From assembly GCF_033807715.1 (NCBI RefSeq), contig NC_084592.1, positions 27,317,501-27,381,500 on the forward strand: DNA of 64,000 bases, given 5' to 3'. The notes under the pieces were generated by a model that was not told the DNA's origin, did no database searches, and worked only from the letters and a program-made list of their open reading frames with translations. A program made the position numbers and the translations under genes. Below, piece after piece: positions 21,901 to 34,599 of the stretch (the first letter of the stretch is position 1; every line of letters starts with the position of its first letter). This stretch comes from Cololabis saira (taxonomy: Eukaryota > Chordata > Actinopteri > Beloniformes > Belonidae).

Positions 21901-22390
21901 AACTGCAAACAACAGGAATCGACGCAATACGTGGCGCAATACGTTACCCAATCAGCCTCTGGGACCGATATTACTAACCATATCTGCTGGTTTGAACTAT
22001 GTCTCACAAAGAACATCTTCGATCATGTAAGATCAAAAGTGGCTGATTTGCATAAGGCAGGAATGGGACGATTTCAATGGGTGGTAACTATCAGTCCCCA
22101 GTTAGACAAACTCTCTGTAACAGTTTAGTTCCAGCGCTACTAGTCCTACTGTAGAAGTGGACTCCCAGCCCAGATGACTCCAAAGTCACAATGCAAAATC
22201 CTAATTGAGATAAAGAAAAACTCAAGAGTAACAGTTAAAGGCTGGAAGACATCAGTGAAATTTAAACTGAAAGGGAAAATAATAATGTAGCACCCTCGAG
22301 GAATAGGCATTAGGCACAAATCTTGGTTAAAAAATTGGGTTTAATCTGCTCCAGTCAACTCATGTAGACTGGACTGCAGATAAATAATTT
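21901..22390. other. no recognised feature
   Basis: Only short chance frames are seen here. Confidence 0.5.
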
Positions 22391-22392
22391 TT

Positions 22393-22590
22393 AAAAAGCA
22401 AATGTGTAGCTCAATGGGTTGAGTGGGTGCCAGTTATAGAGGTTATTGCCCTCCTGTAGGCAGTGCAGGTTCGAGTCGTGGCCTGTTGCTCTTTCTTGTG
22501 TGTCTTCCCTCCTCTCTTTATACGCATTTCTTGTCCACCTACATAGAATAACGGCCACAAGTGCCAAAAAAAAGCAAATAAAATGCATGC
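22393..22590 (+). repeat. tRNA-derived SINE
   Basis: A-box-like TGTAGCTCAATGGGTTGAG and B-box GCAGGTTCGAGTC about 70 bp later. A pyrimidine-rich body follows (TCTTCCCTCCTCTC) and an A-rich end. It resembles the SINE at 53.27 kb in the CCTCCTGTAGGCAGTGCAGG region. Confidence 0.7.
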
Positions 22591-22946
22591 ATAAATGTCT
22601 TGTGTTATATTTAATGTTCACCTGCATCAAAATACCATCAGGACATCACACTAGCTTTAGTATTTTTTCAGCATAAGCTAGTAACTTATTAAGTCACATG
22701 ACAAAAATTGTACTTAAACACATGACCAAAGCATGTAAACTTAATTATGGCAAGATATCAAGTATATCACACCACCAGCAACAATGACAGTAAACTGATA
22801 TAATTATTGTACCATTCATTTAGTAACTTAGGCTCCCAAACCTCATGGGCTGCCTTAATCTTACATGGGCTAAATCTTCTTTTTCTTGGTCTTCTTATAC
22901 CTTATAGGTTTATCTGCTTAAATTATAATGATCAACTCTTCATTAT

Positions 22947-23890
22947 TGGCCCTTTTCCACTAGTACCTACTCAGCGCGCTTCTACTCGCCACGCCCCCGT
23001 CTTGCGCTTTTCCACTACGGGCCGAGGCGGATGGAGCCGTGCCAAGCAGATACTTTTTCTGTACCGAGGCTGCCGAGGTTCTAATGGCGCTTTTCCACTA
23101 GTACCTACTCAGCCCGACTCGCCTCGGTACGGCTCATCACTCCTCGTCCCGCCTCCACCCGCTTTGTCCCCGTTTGTTTTTCCACAACCAGGTGAGAAGT
23201 GGGCGGGTTGGGGTGAAGCTGCTGTGACGTACTCGATTGCGCAACCCCTTTGTTTGTGTCGGCGCAGATAAGAAAATCAGCTGGAGCCGCGAGCGGCTGA
23301 GAGTAAAACAGATAAGGATCGTTCCTTATCGCCCGTCTACATCCCTTTTTTAATTCTCTCGTCAGCCACCAGTTGAATAACCAAACAGACGTTTGTATAA
23401 TGCGCTGTATAATAAAATCGCCGCAAGCTGCCAGTCGTTCTCGCACTGACTCCCCGCTTCCTGTTTCAAACGTCTGACGGCCCCGCCCCCCAACCAATCG
23501 GTGGCGTGGAGGGTGATGATGTCAGATCCAGGGCCGACTCAGCACGCTTACAACCTCGGCAGAATAGATACAGAAAAAGTATCTGCTTGGCACGGCTCCA
23601 CCCGCCTCGGCCCGTAGTGGAAAAGCGCAAGACGGGGGGGTGCCGAGTAAAAGCGCGCTGAGTAGGTACTAGTGGAAAAGGGCCATAAGCGTACTGAGTC
23701 GGCCCTGGATCTGACATCATCACCCTCCACCCCACTGATTGGTCGGGGGGCGGGGCCGTCAGATGTTTGAATCAGGAAGCGGAAATCAGCGTGAGAGCGG
23801 CCCTCTGCGATTTTATTATACAGCGCAAACGTCTGTTTGGTGATCCAACTCTGAGGTGCAGATGTTCATAAACCTGGTGCTAAAATGCTC
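22947..23890. mobile_element. nested Harbinger-like MITEs, TGGCCCTTTTCCAC family
   Basis: Outer ends TGGCCCTTTTCCACTAGTAC (22947) and CTAGTGGAAAAGGGCCA (23685), flanked by TAT and TAA, a near match to a TWA duplication. A second end TGGCGCTTTTCCACTAGTAC at 23087 shows another copy inside. From 23687 to 23890 the sequence is an inverted copy of the internal part seen at 9640-9790, so at least three copies are stacked or rearranged here. Confidence 0.72.
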
Positions 23891-24699
23891 AACTTTAGAG
23901 CAGAAATAAACATTTTTACAGCCTATTTCAAATTAAACATTTTGGTCTCAGTTGTTTGATTTTACACCCATGACAACTCTGATGGGAGGTTGAGGTTTTT
24001 TGTATCACACCAGGAGAGTTTATATCAAGCAATACATTTATTACGAATATGATTGATTTACAGTCAGCTCAGCCAATGGCTACCTGTTCACTTCCTCATC
24101 AGTAATCGTCATCCTACCTCACTTAGCAAAGCAACCAACCATTTGTATTAACTCAGCATTGGCTAAACGCAACAACCATTTTTGATTTCACCATTGAATC
24201 TATGTGGTGAAATCAAACGACATACTGTACTCCACTGTAAATGTCTAACAGCAGCTCGACAGATATTTCGGCAGGGTTCCGCTGACGAAGCTAGGAGTGA
24301 AGCTAACTTTGAAGTCCGTCAGCTTGCTGAGCAATATGGCTGCGCCCTCTATGAAGATAAACAGGCTTCAAAACCGGTCTTCAGAAACCAATGGGTCACG
24401 TCCATTCTTCATCCATTGTTTTATACAGTCCATGGTTATTATAATTATGGTTGGTGTTTTTTTGTCTGGTGCATCTCTTTATTTGTTCCAGCTCGGAACC
24501 TAATGCAGCTCTGATTAGTTCTGCATTAGCAATTGACGTTACAATACAGAGATTGAAAAATGGAAAATAGCTAGACATCAAAAGTAATGATAAAGCTAAG
24601 CTGATTATGAGAGGTAGTTACAAATAATAACAGCAATTCCACTGTGTAGCAAAAGAAAGGGAAAGCTTTCCAACATAAAAACATAATCCCATGGGGAAG
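23891..24699. other. no recognised gene
   Basis: AT-rich. The stretch around 24395-24440 (CCATTCTTCATCCATTGTTT, then ACAGTCCATGG) looks like the end of a common fish repeat, but no boundaries could be set. Confidence 0.45.
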
Positions 24700-25214
24700 T
24701 ATTGTGGAGTGAGCATCATGATCTGGACTTCATTCGCTGCTTGAGGCCAGGATCCCTTGCAGTTGTCAAGGGTTAAAAAAAAAAAAATCATACATTAAAC
24801 AAAATGTCCTACAGGATAATGGCAGTGTGGCTATTCATCAACTCAAACCTGGTAAGTTTGGTCATGCCACAGCAACCCTTAGCATCAACGTAAACCCACC
24901 ACTAGGGCTGAACGATTAATTGCATTTGCGATAATATCGCAATGTGATAAAACGAGATTTTCTAACCGCAAAGGCTGCGATTTGACCAGTCACGTGATCT
25001 GGTCACGTTGCCGGCAGAGAAAAAAAGTCAACAGTGCTGCGTGTCCGCGTGTAACCTACTGTATCTACCATGGCCTCAGTGTTAAGGCTCGGCCAGGCAG
25101 GGCTTTATAAATATATGGGCTTTATAAATGTATTAAATATATGAACGCGGAGTCGGCGTGGTGAGGAGCTGCGCGCTGCGCCGAGCACGAGCCGGGCGGA
25201 CAGTCGCGCTGTGA

Positions 25215-25355
25215 AGCCTGATTTATGGTTCCGCGTTAAATCGACGCAGAGCCTACACCGTAGGTTACGCGGCGACGCGCACCGTACAATGCGCATACCG
25301 CGTACCCTACGGCATAGGCCCTGCGTTGGTGTAACGCTGAACCATAAATCAGCCT
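25215..25355. mobile_element. hairpin MITE, GGCTGATTTATGG family
   Basis: Arms AGCCTGATTTATGGTTCCGC and GCTGAACCATAAATCAGCCT. Flanked by TGA and TAA, compatible with 3-bp Harbinger-type duplication. Confidence 0.75.
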
Positions 25356-25724
25356 TAAACCTGCAGCCCGTCAGCTCATCAGGAGAAGTTAAAGAACGGC
25401 TGTGAGTTGTTCATTGCTGGTTCGTTTTGTTAACTCTGTGAGCTTTATTGGTTTTGTTTGTTAGTTTGCTGGTGGGGTTTTTTTTCTCTGTGATTTTTGA
25501 GTTATTTATGAAGAAGTTCTGAGTTCCCTGTGAGTAGTACTCGAGTTGAGGGGGGATGAAATAAAAAACGGTCAAAATCACCCCCCCCCCTGAAATAAAA
25601 ACGGTCAAAATCATCCCCCTGTAAAACTGCCATCCCCCCTTTCCATCCCTTATGTCATTTCATCAATGAATGTGGTTTTACTGCTATTTCAACATTTAGA
25701 GTCATCACCAGAAAAATAACACCA

Positions 25725-26370
25725 GAAAAATAACTTATTTGACAATTTTCACCTGTTTCAAGTACATTTTCACTTGAAATAAGTAGGAAAATCTGCCAGT
25801 GGAACAAGATTTATCTTCTTATTACAAGCAAAAAAATCTTGTTCCACTGGCAGATTTTTCTACTTATTTCAAGTGAAAATGTACTTGAAACAGGTGAAAA
25901 TTGTTGTTTTTTCCAGTGATGAGTCTTGCTTTAAAGGAGCTTGAGGCCGGATTGTGGCAAGATTAATGAAAAAAATCCGTATACATTTTAAGTTTTCTAG
26001 TAATAATGTCAGATGAAGCGTTCCAAACCCAAAAGAATGAGCCCTCTAGTGTATCTCTCCTTTGCCTTGAACAGGCTGTGTGCTGCAAAATGTGCTGCAA
26101 TTCGGTCCCGATTTTCCCGCGCTGGGCTGCGGATGTGACGTCACATGACGCTGCATGTGCGTTCTCCCCGTTCTACCGTGCCGGCTTCACTGTTGGCTGC
26201 AGTACCCCCAACGGCCGTCGTGGTGAAGGGTGGCGCTAGAGAGTCACATTTCTTAAAAGGAGCCTCAAGCTCCTTTAAGTGTAATGAGATTTTTTTTTAC
26301 TAAAATGAGACATTTTAACTAGAAATAAGACAAATATTATTGTTAAGATTTTGAGTTTTTGCAGTGATCC
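25725..26370. mobile_element. long-hairpin MITE split by a TTAA MITE
   Basis: Arms of about 70 bp at 25741-25812 and 25836-25906 are inverted and almost perfect (for example AAGTACATTTTCACTTGAAA against its complement). TTTTTCCAGTGATGAG follows. The family's other end (GAGTTTTTGCAGTGATCC) appears at 26355 after the TTAA MITE. Confidence 0.65.
25935..26274. mobile_element. TTAA-target MITE, AGGAGCTTGAGGC family, copy 1
   Basis: Ends AGGAGCTTGAGGCCGG and AGGAGCCTCAAGCTCCT, flanked by TTAA on both sides (25931-25934, 26275-26278). 340 bp, with no frame of note. TTAA targets are typical of piggyBac or Kolobok elements; which one is not decided. Confidence 0.8.
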
Positions 26371-27115
26371 ATTTTACTTATCCTGTGAAGGACAGAGTCA
26401 TATTGATAAGTTCAGAAAACTGTTTTTTATTGTTGTGTTTTGATGTATTTGATGTAAGCCCAGTGGATATTTAAAGCTTACAGAAGGCTGCATTTAACTG
26501 CTGCTATGTCATTCCTGCAGTATTTCTGCAGGTCAGAGCTATTATTTATATATTTTATTATTTTTAATCAGCACAAATTATCTGTCCCCATATGATAAAA
26601 TCCACCATCCCCCCTGATTTTTTTTTTTTACAACTCGAGTACTGCCTGTGAGGAAGGTTTTTTGTTCCCTGTGGGAGTTTTTCTGTGTTTTTCTATTAAA
26701 CTACGCCTCGTTTTGGCTAAAGTTTAACCCGGTTTGGTGTCGTGCGATTGGGTTCAGAGAGAACGACCCATGTGTAGACGTGTTAAAGAGGTAAAGGCAC
26801 AGATTTGTTTTCTTTATTGTTGTAATCTGTGCTTTAAATAAATCTGGCATTGTTTATTATAAAACAGACTGATTTTTTTGCTTGTGTAATTGAAAAATAC
26901 ATGAGAACAGGACCTTGAAAAAAATAATCGCATATTAAATCGCAATATTGAGGAAAAAAATCGCAATTAGATTATTTTCAAAAATCGTTCAGCCCTACCC
27001 ACCACATAATGGTTTCAAAAAAATAAAACCCACTTTCTGGAGTGGCACAGTCAGACCCTATACCCCATAGAGATGAATTACCTCATAAGAGCCTTTCATG
27101 CTAGACATCCCACAA

Positions 27116-28696
27116 TTCTGAAGAAAGGAAATGATAATAACTGTGAATGTTTATTGGGTGTATCTGGTATAAAGTTGAATTATAATTCAGTGTTATCAGT
27201 TTAAGCACATTGCGTTTGTCTTATTACGGCTTAGATGAGGATCAAATCTCAATTCATGCCAAATCAACAACAAGTTGAGTTAATTCCATGACAATGTTGG
27301 CGGTAAAGGCACTAAATAATCGCAGTCAATTTAAAAAGCATTATATGTAGTTCTGGATTACAAAACCTCGCACTGTAACAGCAATATGGGACTTTAATGG
27401 GGATACATTCTCTACTGCCATGTGAACTTTAATTCACCATTGAAAAGTGTATTATTTCATCTTTCAACACATAATTTCACCAGTTCAGCTGGCACATTTT
27501 TTTGTGGTGCAGTGCACCAGACATGGAAATGGTAAGAATTCTTTTTTTTTTTAAACCTCAAAGTGGTCACTGTCAATGCCCCAGTCAGCTCGGATTTTCT
27601 TGGTTTTGCCTGCACCAAGCTCAGCTCAAATGCATTTTTGGGATTTGGTCTCATGTCTGTGGCATCTGTTGAGGAATGTGAACACTTTCTCTACTATTCT
27701 GACAACGCTATTCTTGCAATGATTTGCACCCTGACGATCTGCTCCACCCTGATTCTCAAGACTGACACTGGTGTCTATATTTAGATGTTACAAGTGCTTG
27801 AAGTAATAACATCAGAATCTATTCGACCAAGAACAGTTTCATTATTATAGCCTGGTATCTCAGAGGAACGGCAAAAAGCTTGAAAAGCATAACAAGTACA
27901 TATGCATTTAGAAAAGAAAACAGTTCTACAGCTCCAACCACAAGGCATGTCTAAGTGAGGTACACCTCTTTTCATATGAGAAGTCAACCATGCAGCTGCA
28001 ATTACGTGTGGACCACATACTCTATTTTCTGAGCCCTGATATGTATTTAGTTGACAGACATACATCATGGTGTGACCTTATGTTATGTGATGGAAAAATC
28101 TAGATGTATCAATCTGTAACATTTGCACTTTTTTGTGTCGTGAACAGCACTATTTGTTTTCCCAACTCCAATTGACTAAATGTGGATTGAAAAATTAGTA
28201 TGTGCATGACTATGCTCTTAACTGGCTTCAACTATGCTGCAGAGTGTAAAAGCTTTAAGAAAACAGATCATAAAACACCACAGACAAAATTTACATGGAT
28301 TTTTTTTAGCCCATCATTAGAAAAAAATAAATAAATACTACATGTTGCTCTAAAATATAAATGTGATTTTGATGGGAAAAAAGCAGAAGATTAGGGTATA
28401 TTGCAAAATAATGCAAAAGCTTCCTTTAAAAACTAAAACTAATTTGGAAAAAATACATTTTTATCTAATAAAAGTTGAATTACACTATTTTACAAATTGA
28501 TCAACAGTCACATTCTGAAAGTATTATCAAGTGTATTTAGATCCTCAAAACTCCTTCCAAAGTTGTCAGTTTGTTGCATGGTTCTCAATATACGCCATGA
28601 TTTTGTACTCAGGTGTCTTATAGTCCTTTTACTGTTCACATAACATGATTGATCACAGACAAATGGTCGCATGCAGCATAATTTGACAGTGACCTG
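27116..28696. other. low-copy AT-rich DNA, no gene seen
   Basis: The sequence flanking the Harbinger insertion. The same stretch continues at 41172-41195 and 42251 once both insertions there are removed. Confidence 0.5.
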
Positions 28697-29259
28697 GGGC
28701 CTCATCTATAAAGCTTGCTTACGCAGAAAAAGCGCCTGAAAATTGTGGAAGCCGCCATCTACGCAAAGCCTCGGATCTAAAAAGAAAAAACTAACCGAAA
28801 AATCTGCGGATCCCTACGGCAACCCTCACCCTCCCGTAAGAATCTACTTAAGACATGGGGAACTGGCGACGCATGCGGTGAGGTGGTGAAATGCAGCCAG
28901 ATACATGTCATACTCCCAGTGACTGCGTCCACATGCACTCAACAACCAATTTAAAACGCGAAGATTGGCAATAACACGAATGTGGACTGCATGTAAACAT
29001 AGTCAATGTCATCACATATCAGACTTACAGATCCATTTACACCCAAGCCGGCACCATCATAGATCCATGTGTTCCAAGAGTAAGCCATTACGCAGGCATT
29101 TGCAGGACGTACATATATCATACTCCCATCCTCAAATGAGTGGTTAATAGCAGTGGTCTAATCATCTAATGATCAATTGTGACAAGGTGTGTGACAATCA
29201 GTCTAATTGCTGTGTAAGAATACAAAATGCACGGTGACAGCCGTGCGTAATGCTGCACC

Positions 29260-30463
29260 ATGGATGCGCTGGCACTACTCGAGCACCACGGAAATGGTTG
29301 GATCAGGATGGAGAGACAGTTCAGAGATCATGCAGATTTCCTGGCCCATGATGATGACTGGCTAATAAGCTGATTTAGATTCCCAAGAGCAGTGCTCTTG
29401 GATCTATGTGCTGAATTGGGACCAGCTTTAGAGAGACCGACCCGCCGGAATCGCGCCATCCCGGTGCACCTGCAGGTGCTGACGACTCTCGGTTTCCTGG
29501 CAACCGGCTCGTACCAGCGGGAATTAGCCGACAGGTATGTGATTAACAATAAATAATGTTACATGTCCTGCCTAAAGCCCCATTTGAGGTACGATATAAT
29601 AACTAAATTCTGTCTTCAGGTCTGGGATATCACAGCCATCGCTGAGTGCAATAATGCCATCCGTAATGGATGGCATTCTAAAAATGAGCAGTCGATACAT
29701 CGGGTTTCCCTACACTGTGGGTGAACAGGCAAACATTAAAAGGCAATTTGCAGCAATGGCAGGTTTCCCAAATGTGATCGGTGCCATTGACTGCACTCAT
29801 ATTGCTATAAGGGCTCCAACCGAAAATTAATTTGTCTATGTGAACCGTAAAAATGTGCACACCGTCAATGTACAAGTTATTTGTGAGACGAACATGGTTC
29901 TGACGAACATAGTGGCACGGTGGCCTGGCTCGACACATGACGCATTCATCCTGATGCACAGCAGTGTAGGGAGAAGACAAGCAGGCCGGCGCTGGGCGTG
30001 ATGGCTGGGTCTTTGGTAAGTACACCATGATTGTAGAGATTCCAACTAAGGTCTGACTCATAATGCTCTCATGTTATACATTTCAGGTGACAGTGGCTAC
30101 CCCCTGAGGCGATGGCTCCTCACCCCATTTATGAACCCGCAGAGCGAGGAGGAGGTGCGCTACAACATCACCCATGCGCGCGGGCGCTCCGTTGTGGAGC
30201 GAGCCATCGGCCTCCTCAAATGTAGGTGGAGGTGTCTGGATCGCTCGGGGGGCATGCTATTGTACCACCCTGCAAAGGTGTGCAAAATCATCCGGGCGTG
30301 TGCTGTGCTGCACAACATGGCACTAAAAAATGCCATTCCACTGCCACCTGACCTCCCTCCCCCACAGCACCAGGACCCCGACACACAGCCACCACCTCGA
30401 CATGAGGAACACCAGCAGGGCGCAAGGCTCCGTGAACGTGTCATGCAGCGGATAACAAGACAA
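29260..30463 (+). pseudogene. HARBI1-like Harbinger transposase
   Basis: Three exons are readable: 29260-29534, 29620-30015 and 30087-30463. Introns of 85 and 71 bp have GT/AG borders and keep the frame (the junction gives D-R-S-G-I-S-Q-P-S). The DDE core shows GAIDCTHI (first Asp), WPGSTHDAFIL (second Asp) and GRSVVERAIGLLKCRWRCL (Glu), the HARBI1/DDE_4 pattern. Disabling changes: TGA in WLIS*FRF near 29370, TAA in PTEN*FVYVNR near 29827, and a frameshift near 29985 before the DGWVFG segment. The C-terminus is proline- and histidine-rich. Single base changes would account for both stops, so decay is moderate. Confidence 0.9.
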
Positions 30464-30474
30464 GTATGTTACAT

Positions 30475-30870
30475 TTATTGCACATGTTTTTTTATTGAAC
30501 CGGCAATGTCGGACATTACGTCACACATGGTGGTCATCACCGCACGAATTTGGTGCAGCTCATTTTTCACATCGTTAACAGCGCTGAGCATGTCCCTCTG
30601 TGTTTGTAGCACAGTGTCAGTCAGGACGCGGCCACTGGCAGGAACGCCATGCGCTCTGCTGCTGGTGCTGGTGCTGGGGACAGCTAAGCCTGCAGCCGCG
30701 GTGCCAGACCACGACGTGCCCGGAACCTCCTCGTCGTCCGACGCTTCCAAGTGGAGGATGACTGAGGACAGAACAGAAAGTTCAATGTGCCTTAACTTGT
30801 TATCATTTATTTTAATAAAACTGTACTTACCGCTGTCCTCTGTGGTCCGAGCCGAAGAGGGAAAAATAAA
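30475..30870 (-). pseudogene. Harbinger accessory (Myb-like) protein, C-terminal exons
   Basis: The last exon 30475-30761 encodes a coiled-coil-like tail (TVLQTQRDMLSAVNDVKNEL) after a Ser/Thr/Ala-rich region. It is preceded by a 69-bp GT/AG intron (30762-30830) and the end of another exon (30831 to about 30870). Harbinger elements carry a second, convergent gene for a Myb/SANT protein that brings the transposase to DNA. Position and orientation fit, but the Myb domain itself is not visible here. A possible upstream exon (GDLDLDVVDDVED on the minus strand) lies near 31400-31450. Confidence 0.55.
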
Positions 30871-31018
30871 GTGTTCTGATTAAAATAAGGTTGGACCTAT
30901 ATAACAATTGTGTTCATAAGTATAAAGTTTTAAACAAAATAAAAATGAAATAAATAGTCTCTTCTCCCCGTGTGTATCTGCCTGTCATGCCGGGTGCGCG
31001 CATGTTGTGTTTACTTTT

Positions 31019-31085
31019 AAGCCTGAATTATGGTTCTGCGTTACACCAACGCGTTGGTGTGACGCGGAACCATAAATCAGCCCTG
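31019..31085. mobile_element. short hairpin MITE, GGCTGATTTATGG family
   Basis: A 65-bp palindrome: AAGCCTGAATTATGGTTCTG with its complement CGCGGAACCATAAATCAG. Only the two arm tips remain. Confidence 0.7.
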
Positions 31086-31521
31086 AGCTGCTCTGAGGGG
31101 AGGAGGGGGAGCGGCTCCCGTCCCGTCTTCGCATCGCTTTCGCACAGACAGTCTTGAGGATTTGCAATCACAGGCTGAGCCTACCGTTAGTTTTTAAACT
31201 GTAAAGTGGGGGGGACAAATACATGATTTTGAAAAGTGGGGGGGGACATATCCCAGCTGTCCCCAGTGGTAATTGCGTTGTGGCACTAACGGGCAGCAAC
31301 GGCGTGCTGCCATTCACTTGCTTTATTTTATTGTATACTATTTATATACTTATTCTAACTTTTACTGTGACCACCAAATAATGTGGTTTTCCTGTCCTCC
31401 ACATCATCTACAACATCTAAATCTAAGTCTCCGTGACAGTCAGTGTCACGGTGGCTGGACACCCTCTCATTCATTCTGACGCCAAACAGGCTGCAGGAAG
31501 CCTCTGCGCATGCTCAGTAGG

Positions 31522-32655
31522 TATGGAAGCATATGAGGGACTATATTCAAATTAAAATGCATTTGCGGAAATGCTTTTTCATTTTAAGAATGTGCCCGCA
31601 TTATTTGAGTCAAAAATGAAATTGATAATATATAATCCGATTTGCATTTTAATTTTCGTATTCAACACTGCTCATTCTTGTACTTAATTCAAATTAAAAA
31701 GAAAAAGACGTTTGAGATTTAATTTTCAAATCATGCCTCAGCAAATAGTTCCCAATATTCAATTTTAAATCTAAAATTTGAAAATTAAAATGCATTTGCA
31801 GAAATGCTTTTTCATTTTAAGAATGTAGCTGCATTATTTGAGTCAAAACTAAAATTGATAATATATAATCCAATTTGCATTTTAATTTTCGTATTCAACA
31901 CTGCTCATTCTTGTACTTAATTCAAATTAAAAAGAAAAAGACGTTTGAGATTTAATTTTCAAATCATGCCTCAGCAAATAGTTCCCAATATTCAATTTTA
32001 AATCTAAAATTTGAAAATTAAAATGCATTTGCAGAAATGCTTTTTCATTTTAAGAATGTAGCTGCATTATTTGTGTCAAAAATAAAATTGATAATACATA
32101 ATCCGAATTGCATTTTAATTTTATTCTTTACGCTGCACATTTTATGTCATAATCAAAAAGAAAACAAAGAAGACATTGCTTTTTCTTTTTCATGCTCTGC
32201 CAACAAAAAAGTGGACAAAATTCAAAATGAATTCGCAATCCCAGCGGCGCAGGAGAGTGACGTCACGGCCCGCCCCCTCAGCTTCTCCTGTTCTCAGCTG
32301 CAGCCCAGAAACCCTGGAAACCGCTCACGTTTTTTAAGGTGACATCGTATTTTGCCGATTTCCCAAAGTCTGTTAGAAAAGGTCTGATGTCCTACAACTC
32401 TAACAGAGTTCTAGATGTCAAAATGAGACACAGACAGTAGCCCAGCGTTTCTCTACACGGAGCATTGGTGACGGGCTGAATCCTCCTATCCAGACACGTG
32501 TGTTTGTTTACAACCTATGGAGACCGAAATGCAAAGAGGAGCAATGTCGACCGACAAGGTACAGTAATATTACCGGATTTTGCCACAAAAATGACTTTAC
32601 TAGCATTTTCGCTTGTTTTTAGCATAATGTTTGCATGTGGAGCATGTTATTTTAT
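31522..32655 (+). repeat. element A left inverted repeat
   Basis: About three diverged tandem units of about 236 bp (AAATGCTTTTTCATTTTAAG at about 31566, 31801 and 32037), then a GC-rich region (CAGCGGCGCAGGAGAGTGAC near 32243), a putative promoter and the leader exon at 32517. Identity with the right repeat stops at 32655 inside intron 1. Confidence 0.85.
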
Positions 32656-34168
32656 TTATTCCAGCTTTGTACATAGACGAGTTGCATCAAGTCCAGGCAA
32701 GGGACACGCAGAAATTCTACCCCTGTTCTTGTCCAGCGTGACAGTCTGACCGTCAAAGGTATGTTTTCATACAGTAAAGTTGTCACTTCTCAAAAGTACA
32801 CTTCATTGCATGGTCAGATATGATTATTATTGTTTTTGAATTTGGAGAGCAGAGTTTGGCATACAGGGTGTGCAGCCACTGACTGAGGAGCCAGAAAATG
32901 TTTTAGAGTCCAGATAAATTTGTATGGCTAAATATTTACTCTAATCTAAATTGTATGTTTTGGTCCTGGTTATAGCAGGCATTTCCTGAAAATTACTGCT
33001 GAGGAGCAGCATGAGTCTCCAGATGAGGAGGAGATCAATTATTTGAGAAAAACAATGTAAGTGAATGTTTGTGAGTCTTTTTGTCTTATTTTGTTTTACT
33101 TGTGTGTAATTGGCAAAGTATTCAAGGCACTTGCAGGTACGCTTAATTTTGTAATTGATTCAAAATTAAATGTACCTGCGAATGCCTTGAATTGTTTGCC
33201 AGAAACACACTGAAGAAGGGGGAAACGAAAACGTGTGACGATAAATATATTTTTACACTTGGAATTGCAGTTCCTTTTATCCTTTTGAGCTATACTTTAT
33301 TAGGAATTCCGCACACAGTTGAGTGCATTGTCTCCTATTTATTTTACTGGTGTGTATTTCCATTCTTATGTGTTTATGTATGCTCACGTGCAGCATTGAC
33401 ATCGATGATCCTGGTCAGAGATTCAGGAAAAGGAGACAGCTCTGATGAGGAATATATTCCTCACCTTTGTTTATGGTATGTTTTACTTATTGGTTGTATA
33501 TCAAGTATTTAGAAAATGTATAAAAGTACATATGTATTATGATATATACATATCATATACATATAATATGTATAGTACAGACTTTATTTGAAATGATAAA
33601 GTACTATTAACACTATATGATATAAAAGTGAGTAATGTGACAGTAACAGAGCTGTTGTTTTTTTCTCAACTAACAGGACAACTTCAGACTTCGAGAACTT
33701 CCAAAATCACATCCTGATGTATGCAGGATAGCATTTTGGCTTTAGCCCACCTGTATACACAGCTCAGACGTTGCTTGCAACACTTGGTTACAACCGCGGC
33801 CTTCCTGCACGAAACTGTGATGGGACACAAGATGTAAGTTGTTGGTTTTTTTTATATCATAGTTGTCTGACACCCCAATAGATTTTTAGCACTGTTACCA
33901 TATCTCGTTATGAAATTGTTTTAAATTATGTTGTTGTTTTTTCTCAAGTTACCGATGGTTCTACAATAAAAACTTGAAGAGCTGGGGTGTGTATACCCTG
34001 AAAGAGAACAAGGACTATGGCTACATCCCTGAACTACAGAAGGCCACTCTTTCAAAGAGGCTTCAGAGTGGAAAGGGCCTTCCCAGGAGACAGAGTCTGA
34101 GGCCTGGAGATCCAAGGCCCCTGGGTCTGCTGCCACATCACAGCCACCTCCTACACATGAACTGGTAA
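32517..34168 (+). pseudogene. element A gene 1, uncharacterised
   Basis: The leader exon 32517-32558 encodes METEMQRGAMSTDK and ends at a GT donor. Candidate exons with GT/AG borders follow at 32665-32758, 32979-33056, 33394-33475, 33677-33833 and 33949-34168. They give LYIDELHQVQARDTQKFYPC then SCPA*QSD (a cysteine cluster with a stop at the next codon), FLKITAEEQHESPDEEEINY, IDIDDPGQRFRKRRQL, DFENFQNHILMYAG and YRWFYNKNLKSWGVYTLKEN. Phases agree across several joints. Frame breaks: a stop in exon 2, a 1-bp shift in exon 4, a stop in exon 5. The acceptor of exon 2 is out of phase with the leader, so an exon may be missing. I do not recognise the family; as the larger gene it is the transposase candidate. 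Confidence 0.55.
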
Positions 34169-34599
34169 AAACTAAGGTGTCACGTGGAGATGCAGGTCCT
34201 CGTGATGACAGCTAAAACTTTGATTGCCTGTTGTTATAGCTGTCTCAATACTCGGGAGCAAAGCTCCAGGATTTCAGGACAGAGTAAAATAATTCACAGA
34301 CATAATTTCTTGTTCATGTCTTGTCACAATCCCTAAATAAATGTTGCTGTAATTGCAAATGATCTGATTATCACAACCTGTTTTCTCATAACTTCTCACT
34401 TGAATCAAAATCTCTGGGAGATTCTCTGCATTTGGTGTTTTTCACAATGAATATAATTCGGAATCGGAAAGATATATATTTTTTTTATTCTGTAAACAAG
34501 GACAGAACTCAACATTTCTGACTTGTACATAATAAAATGTATAAAAATAAAAACTATTTACATTGAAAGTGTAACCCAGCTAAACACTGTTATTCACAC

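Larger units (their letters stand above)
24903..26997. mobile_element. non-autonomous hAT, 2.1 kb
   Basis: Ends TAGGGCTGAACGATTAATTG and TTTTCAAAAATCGTTCAGCC, completed by CTA. The exact 8-bp duplication CCCACCAC is at 24895-24902 and 26998-27005. No transposase is seen. It contains three other inserted repeats (25215-25355, 25725-26370, 25935-26274) and a C-run near 25580. Confidence 0.92.
24700..27115 (+). pseudogene. decayed Tc1-like transposase, split by a hAT
   Basis: Left part 24700-24902 translates with gaps to a pattern like SIMIW ... VLQDN. After the hAT element the sequence 27027-27115 reads FLEWHSQTLYPIEMNYLIRA followed by FHARHP, which matches the Tc1 'LEWPSQSPDLNPIE' block and the HARHP tail of a different Tc1 group from the copies at 15.3 and 61.2 kb. 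Several stops and shifts. The catalytic glutamate sits in PIEM. Confidence 0.6.
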
